From the NCBI GenBank assembly GCA_965249215.1, contig CBDFLN010000001.1, forward strand, positions 1-64,000: a stretch of DNA of 64,000 bases, given 5' to 3'. Below are positions 45,794-55,312 of this stretch, one piece after another. How positions within the stretch are numbered: the first letter of the stretch is position 1; the number at the start of each line of letters is the position of its first letter. The translations under genes and the position numbers were made by a program. Source of the DNA: G963667675 sp965249215 (GTDB lineage: Bacteria > Chloroflexota > Dehalococcoidia > Lucifugimonadales > UBA3495). Below the pieces are notes generated by a model. That model saw nothing but the letters and a program-made list of their open reading frames with translations. It did no database searches and was not told the DNA's origin.

Positions 45794-47623
45794 CCGACCT
45801 GGACAAAGCTCTGGGACTGCCCAGGGACGACCTGCGATTGCTGTCCAAACAGATTCACTCCCACGACGGCGCAAAGCTCAAAGAGGAGATGCTGGAGCTT
45901 CCCGCCTTCAGGGGCAAGGTGGATGCCCAGGGATGGCGGGACCTGATCGAGCTAGCGCCTCAGCTCATGGACGCTCCCAGGAGCCTGGGACAGCACGTTG
46001 GGGGCATGATTCTCAGCGAGTCCCCCATCTCCGGGATGGTGCCCATCAGAGAGGGGGCGATCGAGGGGCGCTACATCATGGACTGGAACAAGGACAGCGT
46101 GGCCGACGCCAACTTCGCCAAGATAGACCTCCTCTCCCTGCCGGTGCTGGACCAGCTAGAAGAAGCCCTGGACCTCATCGAGAGAAGGGAGGGCGGACGA
46201 CCTGACCTGAGCAGAATAGACCCCGAGGACCCCGGTGTGTACGACATGATAAACCAGGGCCGCTCCAAGGAGGTCTTCCTCCTCCAGTCCCCCGCCCAGC
46301 TCAAGATGGGGCAGCGCCTCAAGTCCCGTTCCTTACTGGACCTGGCCAACCAGGTAGCCCTCATCCGCCCCGGTGTGGGAGTCCAGGGAAGCTCGGTGAG
46401 CCAGTTCGTGGAGCGGTATCGTCATGGGGCATCCTGGGAGTACGACCATCCTCTGGAGCAGCGGGCCTTAGAGCGGGGCTACGGCATCATCGTCTGGCAG
46501 GAGCAGGTGGTCCAGCTCATCATGGACGTGGCGGGGTTCACGGCTGCCCAGGCCGATGAGGTAAGGCGGGCCTTCGCCAGGCCCCACAGCGAGCATCTCA
46601 TCGCCATGCACCGGGAGCGGTTCCTGGAAGGGGCGCAAAGCAGGGGTGTTCCCAGGGATGTGGCCGAGAGGATATTCGCCAAGATCAACGGCCACTACAT
46701 GTTCCCCGAGTCCCACTCCCACGCCTTCGCTGTCACCGCTTACCAAGCTGCATGGCTAAAGCGCTACTACCCCTTGGAGTTCTTCGTCACCCTGATGAAC
46801 AACCAGCCTATGGGCTTCTACCCCCTTGAGACCCTCAAGGAGGATGCGAAGCGGTTCGGCCTACCCTTCCTCAACCCCTGCGTGAACCTGAGCCAGGTGA
46901 AGTGTATCCCTGAGCAGGGCTGCGTGCTGCTGGGTCTCCAGGTCATCAAGGACGTGGGTGAGAGGGCGGGGAAACTCATCGTGGAGGAGCGGGAGCGGCA
47001 TGGTCTCTACAAGGGTGCGAGAGACCTGGTGCGGAGGACTGACCTCAAGCCCCAGGCGGGTCCAGTCCTTGGTGATGGCTGGGGCCTTCGACAGCATCAC
47101 AGCCAACCGCCGAGAGGCCCTTTGGGATGCCGGGCTCCCCATCCGTCCCTCCAGGAACGGGCAGAGAGCCTTCCCTTCGTCAGGAACAGACAGGGTTCCG
47201 CAGCTTGCCGACTTCGCCGAGCACGAGCGGATGGTGGGAGAGTACCGGGTCATGGGCATCTACTCCAGGGGGCATGTGATGGAGTTCGTGCGGCCAACAC
47301 TGAGTGCTGATGTGTTGGCCGCCGCAGCCGTCGAGGGGATGGGCGACGGGGAGAAAGTCCTGGTGGCGGGATGGCCAGTGGCCAGGCAGCATCCCAGGGG
47401 TCAGGACGGTACCGTGTTCGCCACCATCGAGGACGAGACGGGGGATGTGCAGCTCATCCTCTGGCCAAGGGTCTTTGCTCGGTGCCGCAGGGTGCTGGGA
47501 AACCAGGTGATCCTTGCCAAGGGGGAGGTCACCCGGTGGGACGGCACCACCAACCTAGTCGTGTCGAGAGTGGAGCGCATCGACGCGAAGGTCTCGATGC
47601 CCGCCGCCCACGACTGGCATTAG
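45794..47623 (+). pseudogene. DnaE-like DNA polymerase III alpha, 5'-truncated and frameshifted
   Basis: About 610 residues of the C-terminal half remain: the fingers/thumb region (LGQHVGGMILSESPISGMVP, then IPVR-type segments such as LANQVALIRPGVGVQGSSV and FPESHSHAFAVTAYQAAWLK), helix-hairpin-helix, and a C-terminal OB-fold (DGTVFATIEDETGDVQLILW). The PHP and palm domains are missing, lost at the junction with the IS256 remnant. The frame breaks near 47055: deleting one G from the GGG run at 47056-47058 restores LKPQAVQSLVMAGAFDSI. It resembles error-prone DnaE2-type polymerases. It cannot be active as it stands. Confidence 0.85.
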
Positions 47624-47783
47624 ACAGGAAGGGATTTGGGAAGTGCAACCGAGGTCCATTCTTGGCGGAGATGCCGCCAAAGTGGGATAATTGAGAGGAA
47701 CTATGAAAGGAATGGAACGGCGATTCTGCTTCGCTAATTTAGTGGAATCGGGACGTGTAATCGTCTTTCCCAACTGAACGCAG

Positions 47784-48131
47784 ATGTGTGGAAGATACAG
47801 CCTGATAGCGTACATAGGAGAGCTGCAAGAGCGGTTCGGATTTGACGACTCTGAACTGACCCACGTTCCCCGCTACAACATTGCCCCTACCCAGATGGCC
47901 CTCTCCGTGACTAACGGCGGCAGAAGGCGGGGCTCCTACATGCGGTGGGGACTGATACCTTCCTGGGCCAAGAGCGCATCGGTGGGTAGCCGCATGATAA
48001 ACGCTCGCGCCGAGACCCTGGCCGAGCGGTCCGGCTTCCGCACTGCGTTGCAGAGACGACGGTGCCTGGTCCTGGCCGATGGCTTCTACGAGTGGCAGAG
48101 GGAAGGCTCCAGCAGGAGGCCCATGCGGATC
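47784..48131 (+). pseudogene. YedK/HMCES SRAP-domain protein, 3' end cut by IS copy D
   Basis: The N-terminal 116 residues show the SRAP family: catalytic Cys2 in MCGRYS, the NIAPTQ motif, MRWGLIPSWAK, and NARAETLAERSGFR with LVLADGFYEWQ. SRAP proteins form a covalent shield on abasic sites in single-stranded DNA. The frame then enters IS copy D at 48132, so the active-site His/Glu region near the C-terminus is lost. It lies 160 bp after the DnaE-like gene, a pairing that fits a DNA-damage role. Confidence 0.92.
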
Positions 48132-48962
48132 GTGATGGCGTCGGTAGTTGTAGTAGCTGACGAAGGCCGAGATAGCAGCCTCAAGGTCGGCGGGCAACTC
48201 ATAAGGCACCTGGTTGACGTCCCGTTTGATGGTCTGGTGGTAGCGCTCCAGCTTCCCGTTGGTCTGAGGGTGGAAAGGAGTTGCTAGGATGTGCTTGATG
48301 CCAACCATCCCCAGGTAGTCCCTGAATGCTCTTGAGACATAGCCTGGACCGTTGTCACTCAGCAGCCTGGTGCGGTCTGTGACTGGAACTTGGTCCATGC
48401 TGGTCGTGTCCACAGCATCCTGGACCACCTCGATGAAGGAGTCGGCCGTCATATCTTGCTGAAGCCTGTGAGCCAGGATGAAGCGGGAGTAGTCGTCCAT
48501 AACGGTGACCAGGTAGTAGTAGCCCCAACCAACCACCCTGAAGTATGAGGCATCGGTGGCCCACATCTGGTGAGGCCCTGTGGTCTTGCGGTGGTACTCC
48601 TTCCCCGCGGCCAACCGCATCTCAGGCCTCTTCACTAGGCCCTCCCTGCCCAGGATACGGTAGACGCTGGACTCTGAGACTGAGAAGCCCTGGTTGTCGG
48701 TGATCCACGCGGCCAGCTGACGGCAGCTCAGCTCTGGCATCTCTCTGGCTGATAACAGGACTGAGCGTTCTTCCTGAATAGTAAGACGGTTCCATGGTGG
48801 CTGATCGCCTCCTGGTCGGTCCTCAAGTCCTTGTTGGTTTTGGCGTCTGAGCCACCGGTAGTAGGTGCTCTTAGGGATGCCCAGCTCTCTGAGGACCTTT
48901 CGCTTGGGGAGGGGAGACGAGGATACTTTGGTAACTACCTCTGCCTTCTCCGGGGCGCTCAT
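48132..48962 (-). pseudogene. IS3-type OrfB (copy D), C-terminus lost
   Basis: 277 residues of OrfB remain, with WATDASYFRV, SDNGPGYVSR and GKLERYHQT, so the catalytic core is present. Beyond YYNYRRHH the frame continues antisense through the SRAP gene and is not native. Confidence 0.88.
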
Positions 48963-49366
48963 CCGCTGATACCGGTGGCGTCCTGGGGCATGGGGATGAC
49001 CGTTTTTTTGAGACGGTACGCCTCCAGCGACAGATCGGCCACTAGCTCCTTGAGTTCCCCGTTCTCTCGCTTGAGCTGCCCTACCTCATGCTGAGTGGCG
49101 TCCCGAACCGAGTCACGGGTCAACCTCTCCTTGCCCGCCTCCATGAACCCTTTGGTCCACGAGTAGTAGGAGGGGGGCTTGATCCCCTCCCGCCGGCACA
49201 GGTCGTTGACTGTGACCTCGCGGCGGAAGCCCTCCAGAACAATTCGGATCTTCTCTTCCGAGGTGTACTTACGTCGGGCAGCCGCCTTCACTGTGCGGAC
49301 GAAAGACCTGGTCTGCTCGCTTCGTTCCTGGGCAGCCTCTGCTTTGCTTACTTCTAATTGGGACAC
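48959..49366 (-). CDS. IS3-type transposase OrfA (copy D)
   Basis: 135 residues starting at a GTG (49366) downstream of AAAGGAG. HTH (KIRIVLEGFRREVTVNDLCR) and coiled coil as in the other copies, but with many substitutions. It also contains the A7 run and overlaps orfB. Confidence 0.85.
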   Translation of the reverse strand: MSQLEVSKAEAAQERSEQTRSFVRTVKAAARRKYTSEEKIRIVLEGFRREVTVNDLCRREGIKPPSYYSWTKGFMEAGKERLTRDSVRDATQHEVGQLKRENGELKELVADLSLEAYRLKKTVIPMPQDATGISG

Positions 49367-49477
49367 ATCTGCTCCTTTCTGTGGGTAGCTCTACCCTCAT
49401 TTCAGGAGCTCACACCACCCTCCGACTCTCGGGTTTTCCTACCCTTATATGTGTCCCATTATCGCTGACGGTCTACA

Positions 49478-50013
49478 GCGGACACTGCTTGGCGGATGAC
49501 GCCATCTCCTGCTTACACACTCTACATGGTATTAGTTCCGGCATATAACCTCGCTAGGAGAAAGACAGAGTCACATTCCCGCCATGCCTATTGTTCGACG
49601 ATTCATCCATAGGCAAAGGCTTGTTGATAATCCACAGTAAGGATCCAGACGCCCAGTGTCTTGCCACGAGTGCTCCTTCTCGCCGCACTAGTCAATCCAT
49701 CTACAAATCAATCTGAAACACTACCGAACGGGTCGATGTCTTGTGCCGAGGCTGTGCCGTCTCCTGCGGCGCTCGACAACTCGTCACCCTACATCGGCAG
49801 TCTGAACGTAAGCGCGAAGGTTCTTGATTTTGTCCAGTCTGGTGGGCCTAACAGGACAATGTCAAGAGCTTTTACCCTGACCTTTCCACTTGCAGCTTAA
49901 CTCAGGCTGTGGCAGAAACCTGTTCTTGTCACTTCTGGCCCTTCGGCCCCGCTGCAACATAGGTAAGTGTGACACGATCAACAGTGCGTCCATAAGAGGT
50001 GGTCTCGTTTGTC
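49478..50013. other. Intergenic region containing repeat R3
   Basis: No supported gene in about 535 bp between two IS elements. The third 48-bp repeat lies within it, in the minus orientation. Confidence 0.55.
49801..49848 (-). repeat. Dispersed 48-bp repeat, copy R3
   Basis: Read on the minus strand it begins CCCACCAGACTGGACAAAAT and ends GTTCAGACT, facing R1 and R2. Confidence 0.75.
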
Positions 50014-50059
50014 TGAACAGCGCTGCCCGGTTTGATAAGTGGAATCGCGCTGCCGTGCG

Positions 50060-50886
50060 TTAGGCCGCCGCGGACTCGGCAGGCGCTCTGTCAAAGAACT
50101 GGTCCGGCGTCATTCCCCCAAGGCTCGAATGGGGCCGTCCGGCATTGTAAAACTCGAAGTACCGCCCGAGTCCAGTTCTGGCTTCCGGGACCGATTCGTA
50201 GGCTCTCAGGTACACCTCCTCGTACTTGACGCTCTTCCACAGCCGTTCGACGAACACATTATCCTTCCAGCTTCCCTTCCCGTCCATGCTGATCTGGATC
50301 CCATTGGTTTCAGCAGGCCGGTGAAGGCGTCACTTGTGAACTGGCTTCCCTGATCTGTGTTGAATATCTCCGGCGCGCCGTGGCGTCCCAGGGATTCTTC
50401 GAGCGCCTCCACGCAGAAGTCTGTGTCCATTGTGACCGATACCCGCCAGGCCAGCACCTTGCGGCTATGCCAGTCCATCACTGCGGCTAGGTACACGAAC
50501 CCCCTGGCCATCGGAATGTACGTGATATCCATTGCCCACACCTGGTTGGGCCTGCTCACCTCAAGCCCGCGCAGCAGGTACGGATACACCGTATGGCCGG
50601 GCCGTCGCCGGCTGGTGTTGGGCTTGCGGTACAGCGCCTCGATGCCCATCCGCCGCATCAGTGTGGCGATGTGTCTACGCCCGGAGGAGAGTCCCTCCTG
50701 GCGGAGCAGGCCTCGCATCATCCTACTGCCTGCAAACGGATACTCAAGGTGCAGCTCATCGATGCGGCGCATCAGCCCGAGACCGGCTTCGCCCACCGGC
50801 CGTGGCCGGTAGTAGATGCTCCCGCGGCTGATGCCCACTGCCTTTGCCTGGCGGGCGAGAGGCAGCTTGTGATCGCGGTCGATCAT
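50060..50886 (-). pseudogene. IS3-family OrfB, frameshifted
   Basis: The first frame from 50886 has HTH_21 (RQAKAVGISRGSIYYRPR) and the rve core with Asp residues in VWAMDITYIPM and IFNTDQGSQF. It loses frame near 50300. The last part (MDGKGSWKDNVFVERLWKSV to FYNAGRPHSSLG) lies in another frame ending at 50060. Confidence 0.9.
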
Positions 50887-51188
50887 CGCCTTGCGCCCGG
50901 CAATCCCGCCTTCGTGAGCGCGGCCTCTAAAAAATCGTTCTCCAACGCAAGCTCACCGATCTTAGCGTGAAGGACCTTCATATCTACCGGCTTTTCAGCC
51001 TGCCCTGTCCCGGCCCCAAATAACTGCGCCGCCCGATCCAGCAACTGGGTCTTCCATTGCGTGATCTGGTTCGGGTGCACATCGAACTGGCTTGCCAGCT
51101 CCGAAAGTGTCCGGTCGCCGCGCACTGCGGCAAGAGCCACCTTCGCCTTGAACTCTGCCGAGTGGTTACGGCGGGGTCGTCTGCTCAT
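50883..51188 (-). CDS. IS3-family OrfA (second type)
   Basis: The 101-residue protein has the HTH_Tnp_1 pattern (RRNHSAEFKAKVALAAVRGD, then LASQFDVHPNQITQWK) and a short coiled coil (LHAKIGELALENDFLEAAL). It overlaps orfB by 4 bp. Confidence 0.92.
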   Translation of the reverse strand: MSRRPRRNHSAEFKAKVALAAVRGDRTLSELASQFDVHPNQITQWKTQLLDRAAQLFGAGTGQAEKPVDMKVLHAKIGELALENDFLEAALTKAGLPGARR

Positions 51189-51259
51189 CTCTCGCTCCTG
51201 TCTCCGAGAGCACTATCATGCCCTCAATCAGGCAGCGATTCCACTTATCCCCCTGTTCA

Positions 51260-52382
51260 GATTTCCGGAGCCACTTCTGTCCCCGAGGGGACCCAGGTTG
51301 AAGAGGGCGACCGCATCGGCGCCCTGTTGGCCAAGGAGCCTGTGGGTGGTGGTGAAGAGGGAGGCTCCACGGAGGTCACCGGAACCGGCACTGAGGGTGG
51401 CTCTACGGAGACCACCGGAACTGGCACTGAGGGTGGTTCTACGGAGACCACTGGAACTGGCACTGAGGGTGGTTCTACGGAGACCACCGGAGCTGGCACC
51501 GAGGGTGGCTCTACAGAGACCACTGGAACTGGCACTGAGGGAGGCTCTACGGAGACCACCGGAGCTGGCACCGAGGGTGGCTCTACAGAGACCACTGGAA
51601 CTGGTACGGAGGGTGGCTCTGAAGGGGTCACGGAAACCGAAAATCAGGAGACGGTGACGAGGACGGCGACGGCTCTTAGGATCAAGATCAAACCCACTCA
51701 GGTCTCCGGCTCTCTCGAGCAAGGGGTTATTGAAGACCAGGGTGACGGCACTATCCAGTTCATCGATGAGGATGGTAACTCGACGGAGCTCGGGGTGGGA
51801 GACGAGGGTGGTGTCCAGGTCCCAGAGGGGGGTACCTCCGGCGATGGCGCGCCCACCGAGGGAGGAGCGTCTGAGGGTACTACTGACCAGACCCCAACGG
51901 AGGGCGGCACCACAGAGGGCGAGAATCAGACGTTCGAGGGCGAAGAGCCCCCTGTTCAGCAGGAGCAAGTGAGTGATGGGACGGACGTGGTTCTTCTCAC
52001 CGAATGCATCAGCCCCAGCGGGAAGCCCAAGGTTCGAAGTATCCAGCGAGCTGACCGGGTGGCGGAGCGGCTTCAGCGCATACAGGACCGGGTTGCCGAG
52101 CGAGACGAGGCCCAGGCTGCGAAAGTGGCCGAGTTGGAACTGAAGCGTCAGGAGCGCGAACAGGCCCGGCTGGAGCGTACCCTGGCCAAGGCTTCACCCG
52201 ATTCACGCGGGAAGGCTCAAAAGGCTCTTGATAGGGCCCAAGGCAAAAAGGTCGATGACGGTGACGACAAGCCCAAGGGACCACCCGAGGACAAGGGCGG
52301 CGGCCGAGACAAGGAAGATAAGGGACCACCCGAGGACAAGGGCGGTGGTGGTAGTGGGGGAGGAGGCAAAAAGGACAAGTGA
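51260..52382 (+). pseudogene. Repeat-rich protein with acidic linkers, 5' end removed by an IS
   Basis: Immediately after the IS end an in-frame sequence without its own start runs to the stop at 52382 (about 374 residues). It holds ATSVPEGTQVEEGDRIGALL, seven 12-residue repeats (GGSTETTGTGTE type), a globular part (ALRIKIKPTQVSG, then DGTIQFIDEDGNSTELGV), a coiled-coil-like helix (RVAERLQRIQDRVAERDEAQ) and a Gly/Lys-rich tail (PPEDKGGGRDKEDKGPPEDK). The middle part resembles DUF5666-like beta domains, but weakly. The signal peptide, if any, is lost. Confidence 0.6.
51360..51611 (+). repeat. Seven tandem 36-bp repeats
   Basis: Units of 36 bp (12 codons, GGSTETTGTGTE or the GAG variant) start at 51360, 51396, 51432, 51468, 51504, 51540 and 51576. 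The T/A variant alternates in the last four units, consistent with duplication of a 72-bp pair. Confidence 0.9.
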
Positions 52383-52671
52383 TTGGTCTGAGTGAGCCCG
52401 ATGGTGCGCATTTCTTGAGGACCTGGTCCTTTTGGCCTGTGACTTTTTGAGAACCGGCGCAGGGCGTCTCACGTCATCATGCTCTACTCACCAGAGCGAT
52501 TAGGCACTGGGAAGAAGAGTCACCTGCGGTTTTGCCAATCACCAGGTTGGCATAGCTTGTTCCAGCACGCCACACCGGATAAAATACGCTTCACCGGAAT
52601 GGGCGAATCGTCGTACTCAGTTGCATCCACTGCGATTGGTTTGTACCCAGAGTAGAAGGGGAGGAGCGACC

Positions 52672-54306
52672 ATGAAAGGTGTGACCGCCATCTCGAACGT
52701 CCTGAAGCTGGAGGGGGTGGAGTATCTCTTCTGTTTCCCCGCGAACCCACTCATCGACGACGCAGCGGCGGCGGGAATCCGGCCCATCATCACCAGGACC
52801 GAGCGGGGCTCCGTGAACGCCGCCGATGGCTTTTCCCGCATCGCCGGTGAGGGCAAAATCGGCGTCTGCACGATGCAGAGCGGCCCTGGAATCGAGAATG
52901 CCTTCGGGGCCGTCGCTCATGCCTACGACGACTCTATCCCCATTCTCCTTCTGCCCGGCGGTACCGCCCGAGACCGGCTGGGAGTGCACCCCCACTTCAG
53001 CGCCCCAGAGAATTTCCGGGGCGTCACCAAGTGGGCGGAGCAGATCAACATGGCCCAGCGGGTGCCAGAGATGATGCGCTACGCTTTCACCTACCTGAAG
53101 ACCGGGCATTCCGGCCCGGTGATGCTGGAGGTGCCAGGGGACGTAGCAGCGGAGGAGATCGAGGAGGCCTCGTTCGACTACCAGCCTGTCGCAGGCCACA
53201 AGAGCGCTGGCGACCCGAAGGACGTGGCCGACGCCGTCAAAGCCCTTCTGGCGGCCAAGAACCCGGTCATCCACGTAGGTCAGGGTGTGCTTCAGGCCGA
53301 AGCCTGGGAGGAGCTCCGGGCGTTTGCCGAGCTGGTGCAGGCCCCGGTCATGACCATCACCACCGGGAAGAGCGCCTTCCCTGAGAACCACCCTCTGTCT
53401 ATCGGCACAGGCGGCAACAGCGCCACTGGCATGGTAACCCACTTCCTAAAGAAAGCCGACCTGGTCTTCGGCATTGGCTCTACGTTTTACCGCTCCCTGA
53501 TATCCGCTCCCATCCCTCTTGGCAAGGTGATGGTCCAGTGCACTGATGATGAGCGGGAGCTGAACAACGAGCATCATCTGCACTATGCGGTCCTGGGCGA
53601 TCCCAAGCTGGTGTTGCAGCAGTTGGTGGAGGAGGTAAAGCGGCAAGTTGGCCCCCAGGGTCGCCGTGGGGACGGCTCAGCAGTCCAAGAGATCAAGGCG
53701 GTGAAGGAGGAGTGGCTCAAGGAGTGGATGCCCAGGCTCACCTCCGATGAGGTTCCTATCAACCCCTACCGCGTTATCTGGGACCTGATGCACACCGTGG
53801 ACAGGAGCAAAACCATCGCCACCCACGACTCAGGCAACCCCCGAGACCAGATGGTGCCCTTCTACGAGTCCATTACACCCAAAGGGTACATGGGTTGGGG
53901 CAACTCTACCCAGCTTGGGTACTCCCTGGGAATTTCCATGGGGGCCAAGCTCGCTGCCCCCGACAAGACCGTGGTCCACTTCATGGGCGATGCCGCCATC
54001 GGCATGGCGGGCATCGACTTCGAGACAGCGGTAAGGCAGAGCATCCCTATCCTGACGATGGTGCTGAACAACGGTCTCATGGGTGGGTACAGCAAGAGTA
54101 TGCCCGCCGCCTCAGAGCGTTACGGTAGCAACCAACTGACGGGCGAATATGCTAAGGTCGCCGAGGCCCTGGGGGAGTACAGCGAGCGGGTGACGAAGCC
54201 CGAGGAGATCGTTCCAGCCGTACGGCGAGCCCTGGAGGCCATGGAGTCGGGGCAGCCAGCCCTGCTGGAGTTCATGACCAAGGAGGAGTACGTCTTCTCC
54301 CGGTAG
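52672..54306 (+). CDS. Thiamine-pyrophosphate-dependent enzyme, acetolactate-synthase-like
   Basis: The 544-residue protein from the ATG at 52672 (GGGGAGGAG upstream) has the three-domain TPP fold. The catalytic Glu is Glu44 in ITRTERGSVNAADG. The TPP/Mg motif is GDAAIGMAGIDF ending in MVLNNGLMGG. The middle domain contains VIHVGQGVLQAEAW. The family includes acetolactate synthase, sulfopyruvate decarboxylase, oxalyl-CoA decarboxylase and benzoylformate decarboxylase; the sequence alone does not settle the substrate. It stands alone on the plus strand, followed by oppositely oriented genes. Confidence 0.88.
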   Translation: MKGVTAISNVLKLEGVEYLFCFPANPLIDDAAAAGIRPIITRTERGSVNAADGFSRIAGEGKIGVCTMQSGPGIENAFGAVAHAYDDSIPILLLPGGTARDRLGVHPHFSAPENFRGVTKWAEQINMAQRVPEMMRYAFTYLKTGHSGPVMLEVPGDVAAEEIEEASFDYQPVAGHKSAGDPKDVADAVKALLAAKNPVIHVGQGVLQAEAWEELRAFAELVQAPVMTITTGKSAFPENHPLSIGTGGNSATGMVTHFLKKADLVFGIGSTFYRSLISAPIPLGKVMVQCTDDERELNNEHHLHYAVLGDPKLVLQQLVEEVKRQVGPQGRRGDGSAVQEIKAVKEEWLKEWMPRLTSDEVPINPYRVIWDLMHTVDRSKTIATHDSGNPRDQMVPFYESITPKGYMGWGNSTQLGYSLGISMGAKLAAPDKTVVHFMGDAAIGMAGIDFETAVRQSIPILTMVLNNGLMGGYSKSMPAASERYGSNQLTGEYAKVAEALGEYSERVTKPEEIVPAVRRALEAMESGQPALLEFMTKEEYVFSR

Positions 54307-54399
54307 CTTCTCTCGGGTCACCCCTAACTCTGCTGGCCTGAATCTTGCCCAGAGGCGAACGCCTCGATGGCGTCTGGGTATTCATGTTACAGGCGACGG

Positions 54400-55302
54400 T
54401 CAACTCGTTCGGGGTTCTGGAATTTGTGTGGGCAGCTCCTCCCGGAGCAGCCGGATGTGGTCTGGCCCGATTCCGCAACACCCGCCCACCAGTTGCGTGC
54501 CCATCTCCACCCATCTCTTGGCTTCAGCCAGATACGCCTTGGGCGCGATGATGTTCTCAAACTGCCGGTGGGGCATCTCGAATTCGCCGGAGCGCGGATA
54601 GACGCCGACAGGGCCTGACCAGCCCTCCATGACGACACGCAGGGCTGGAGTCGTGTGCTCCGTGAATGTGTGCATCACGGCTACTAGGGAGCCGCCCAGA
54701 GGCATGACATGCTCCAATCCTTGGGCAAGGGTCTCCGTTCCGTTCAGGAGCATCACAGTGGAGTCATCGCGCGCTATGGTGCAACTGAAGCCCACCCAAG
54801 TTGGAAGACCTGTCGCCACCGCCGCCCTCACGGCCGAGGAGGTGTTCTCGATGTCGCTCATCATCTCCAACAGCAACAGGTCCACTCCCGCCTCGGCTAG
54901 GAGCTCCGCCTGCTCGCGGCAGCTTGCCTCTAACCCCTTTACAGGAGGCGACATAGAGGATATCGCTCCGGCGATGAGCACGGGTCGAGCTCCTAGGGCC
55001 CTCTTCCTCGCCTCCAGGGCCAACGTGACGGATCGCGTGTTCGCCTCCCTGACCTGTTCACCCAACCCTGCGCGTTCCAGCATGTGCCGCGCTGTTGCGA
55101 ACGAGTTGGTGGTGATGATATCCGCCCCGGCGCGGACGTAGTCTTCGTGTGCCTCACGGACAGTATCTGGGTGAGTGAGCACAGCCGTTCCGCTCCACAC
55201 GGCGCCGTGCATCGGCACACCTCGTCGCTGCAGCTCCGTACCCATCGCTCCGTCCAGAATGATGACCTGGCCCGCCTCAAGTCTTTCCTGCAATGTTGTC
55301 AT
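54400..55302 (-). CDS. Homocysteine S-methyltransferase-like protein
   Basis: The 300-residue TIM-barrel begins ILDGAMGTELQRRGVP and contains ADIITTNSFATARHML, both typical of homocysteine methyltransferases. The zinc pair GGCCGIGPDHI is present near the C-terminus. The third zinc Cys, usually in a GxNC motif before it, is not evident: the matching region reads VAVMHTFTEHTTPAL, where a His may substitute. It may therefore use another acceptor or thiol. AGGAGG precedes the ATG. It follows the SDR gene by 10 bp, so the two form an operon. Confidence 0.85.
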   Translation of the reverse strand: MTTLQERLEAGQVIILDGAMGTELQRRGVPMHGAVWSGTAVLTHPDTVREAHEDYVRAGADIITTNSFATARHMLERAGLGEQVREANTRSVTLALEARKRALGARPVLIAGAISSMSPPVKGLEASCREQAELLAEAGVDLLLLEMMSDIENTSSAVRAAVATGLPTWVGFSCTIARDDSTVMLLNGTETLAQGLEHVMPLGGSLVAVMHTFTEHTTPALRVVMEGWSGPVGVYPRSGEFEMPHRQFENIIAPKAYLAEAKRWVEMGTQLVGGCCGIGPDHIRLLREELPTQIPEPRTS

Positions 55303-55312
55303 GATCTGCCTC

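Larger units (their letters stand above)
48132..49477 (-). mobile_element. IS3-type insertion sequence, copy D (related to A-C, truncated)
   Basis: The outer right end (49477) carries the same TGTAGACCGTCAGCGATAAT terminus as copies A-C. The other end is lost: orfB homology stops at 48132 inside the SRAP gene. The sequence is clearly diverged from copies A-C. Confidence 0.9.
50014..51259 (-). mobile_element. IS3-family insertion sequence, second type
   Basis: The ends TGAACAG with GATAAGTGGAATCGC are found inverted at about 50014-50047 and 51233-51259; the left end has about eight extra bases. OrfA is intact and orfB is frameshifted. It has interrupted the repeat-rich gene that resumes at 51260. 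Confidence 0.85.

Noticed and set aside
47739..48131. C-terminal extension of OrfB in IS copy D
   Set aside because: It is antisense read-through of the truncated SRAP gene, not native transposase sequence.
51360..51611. Tandem 36-bp repeats as a possible CRISPR array
   Set aside because: The units are contiguous without spacers, stay in frame and encode a 12-residue repeat.
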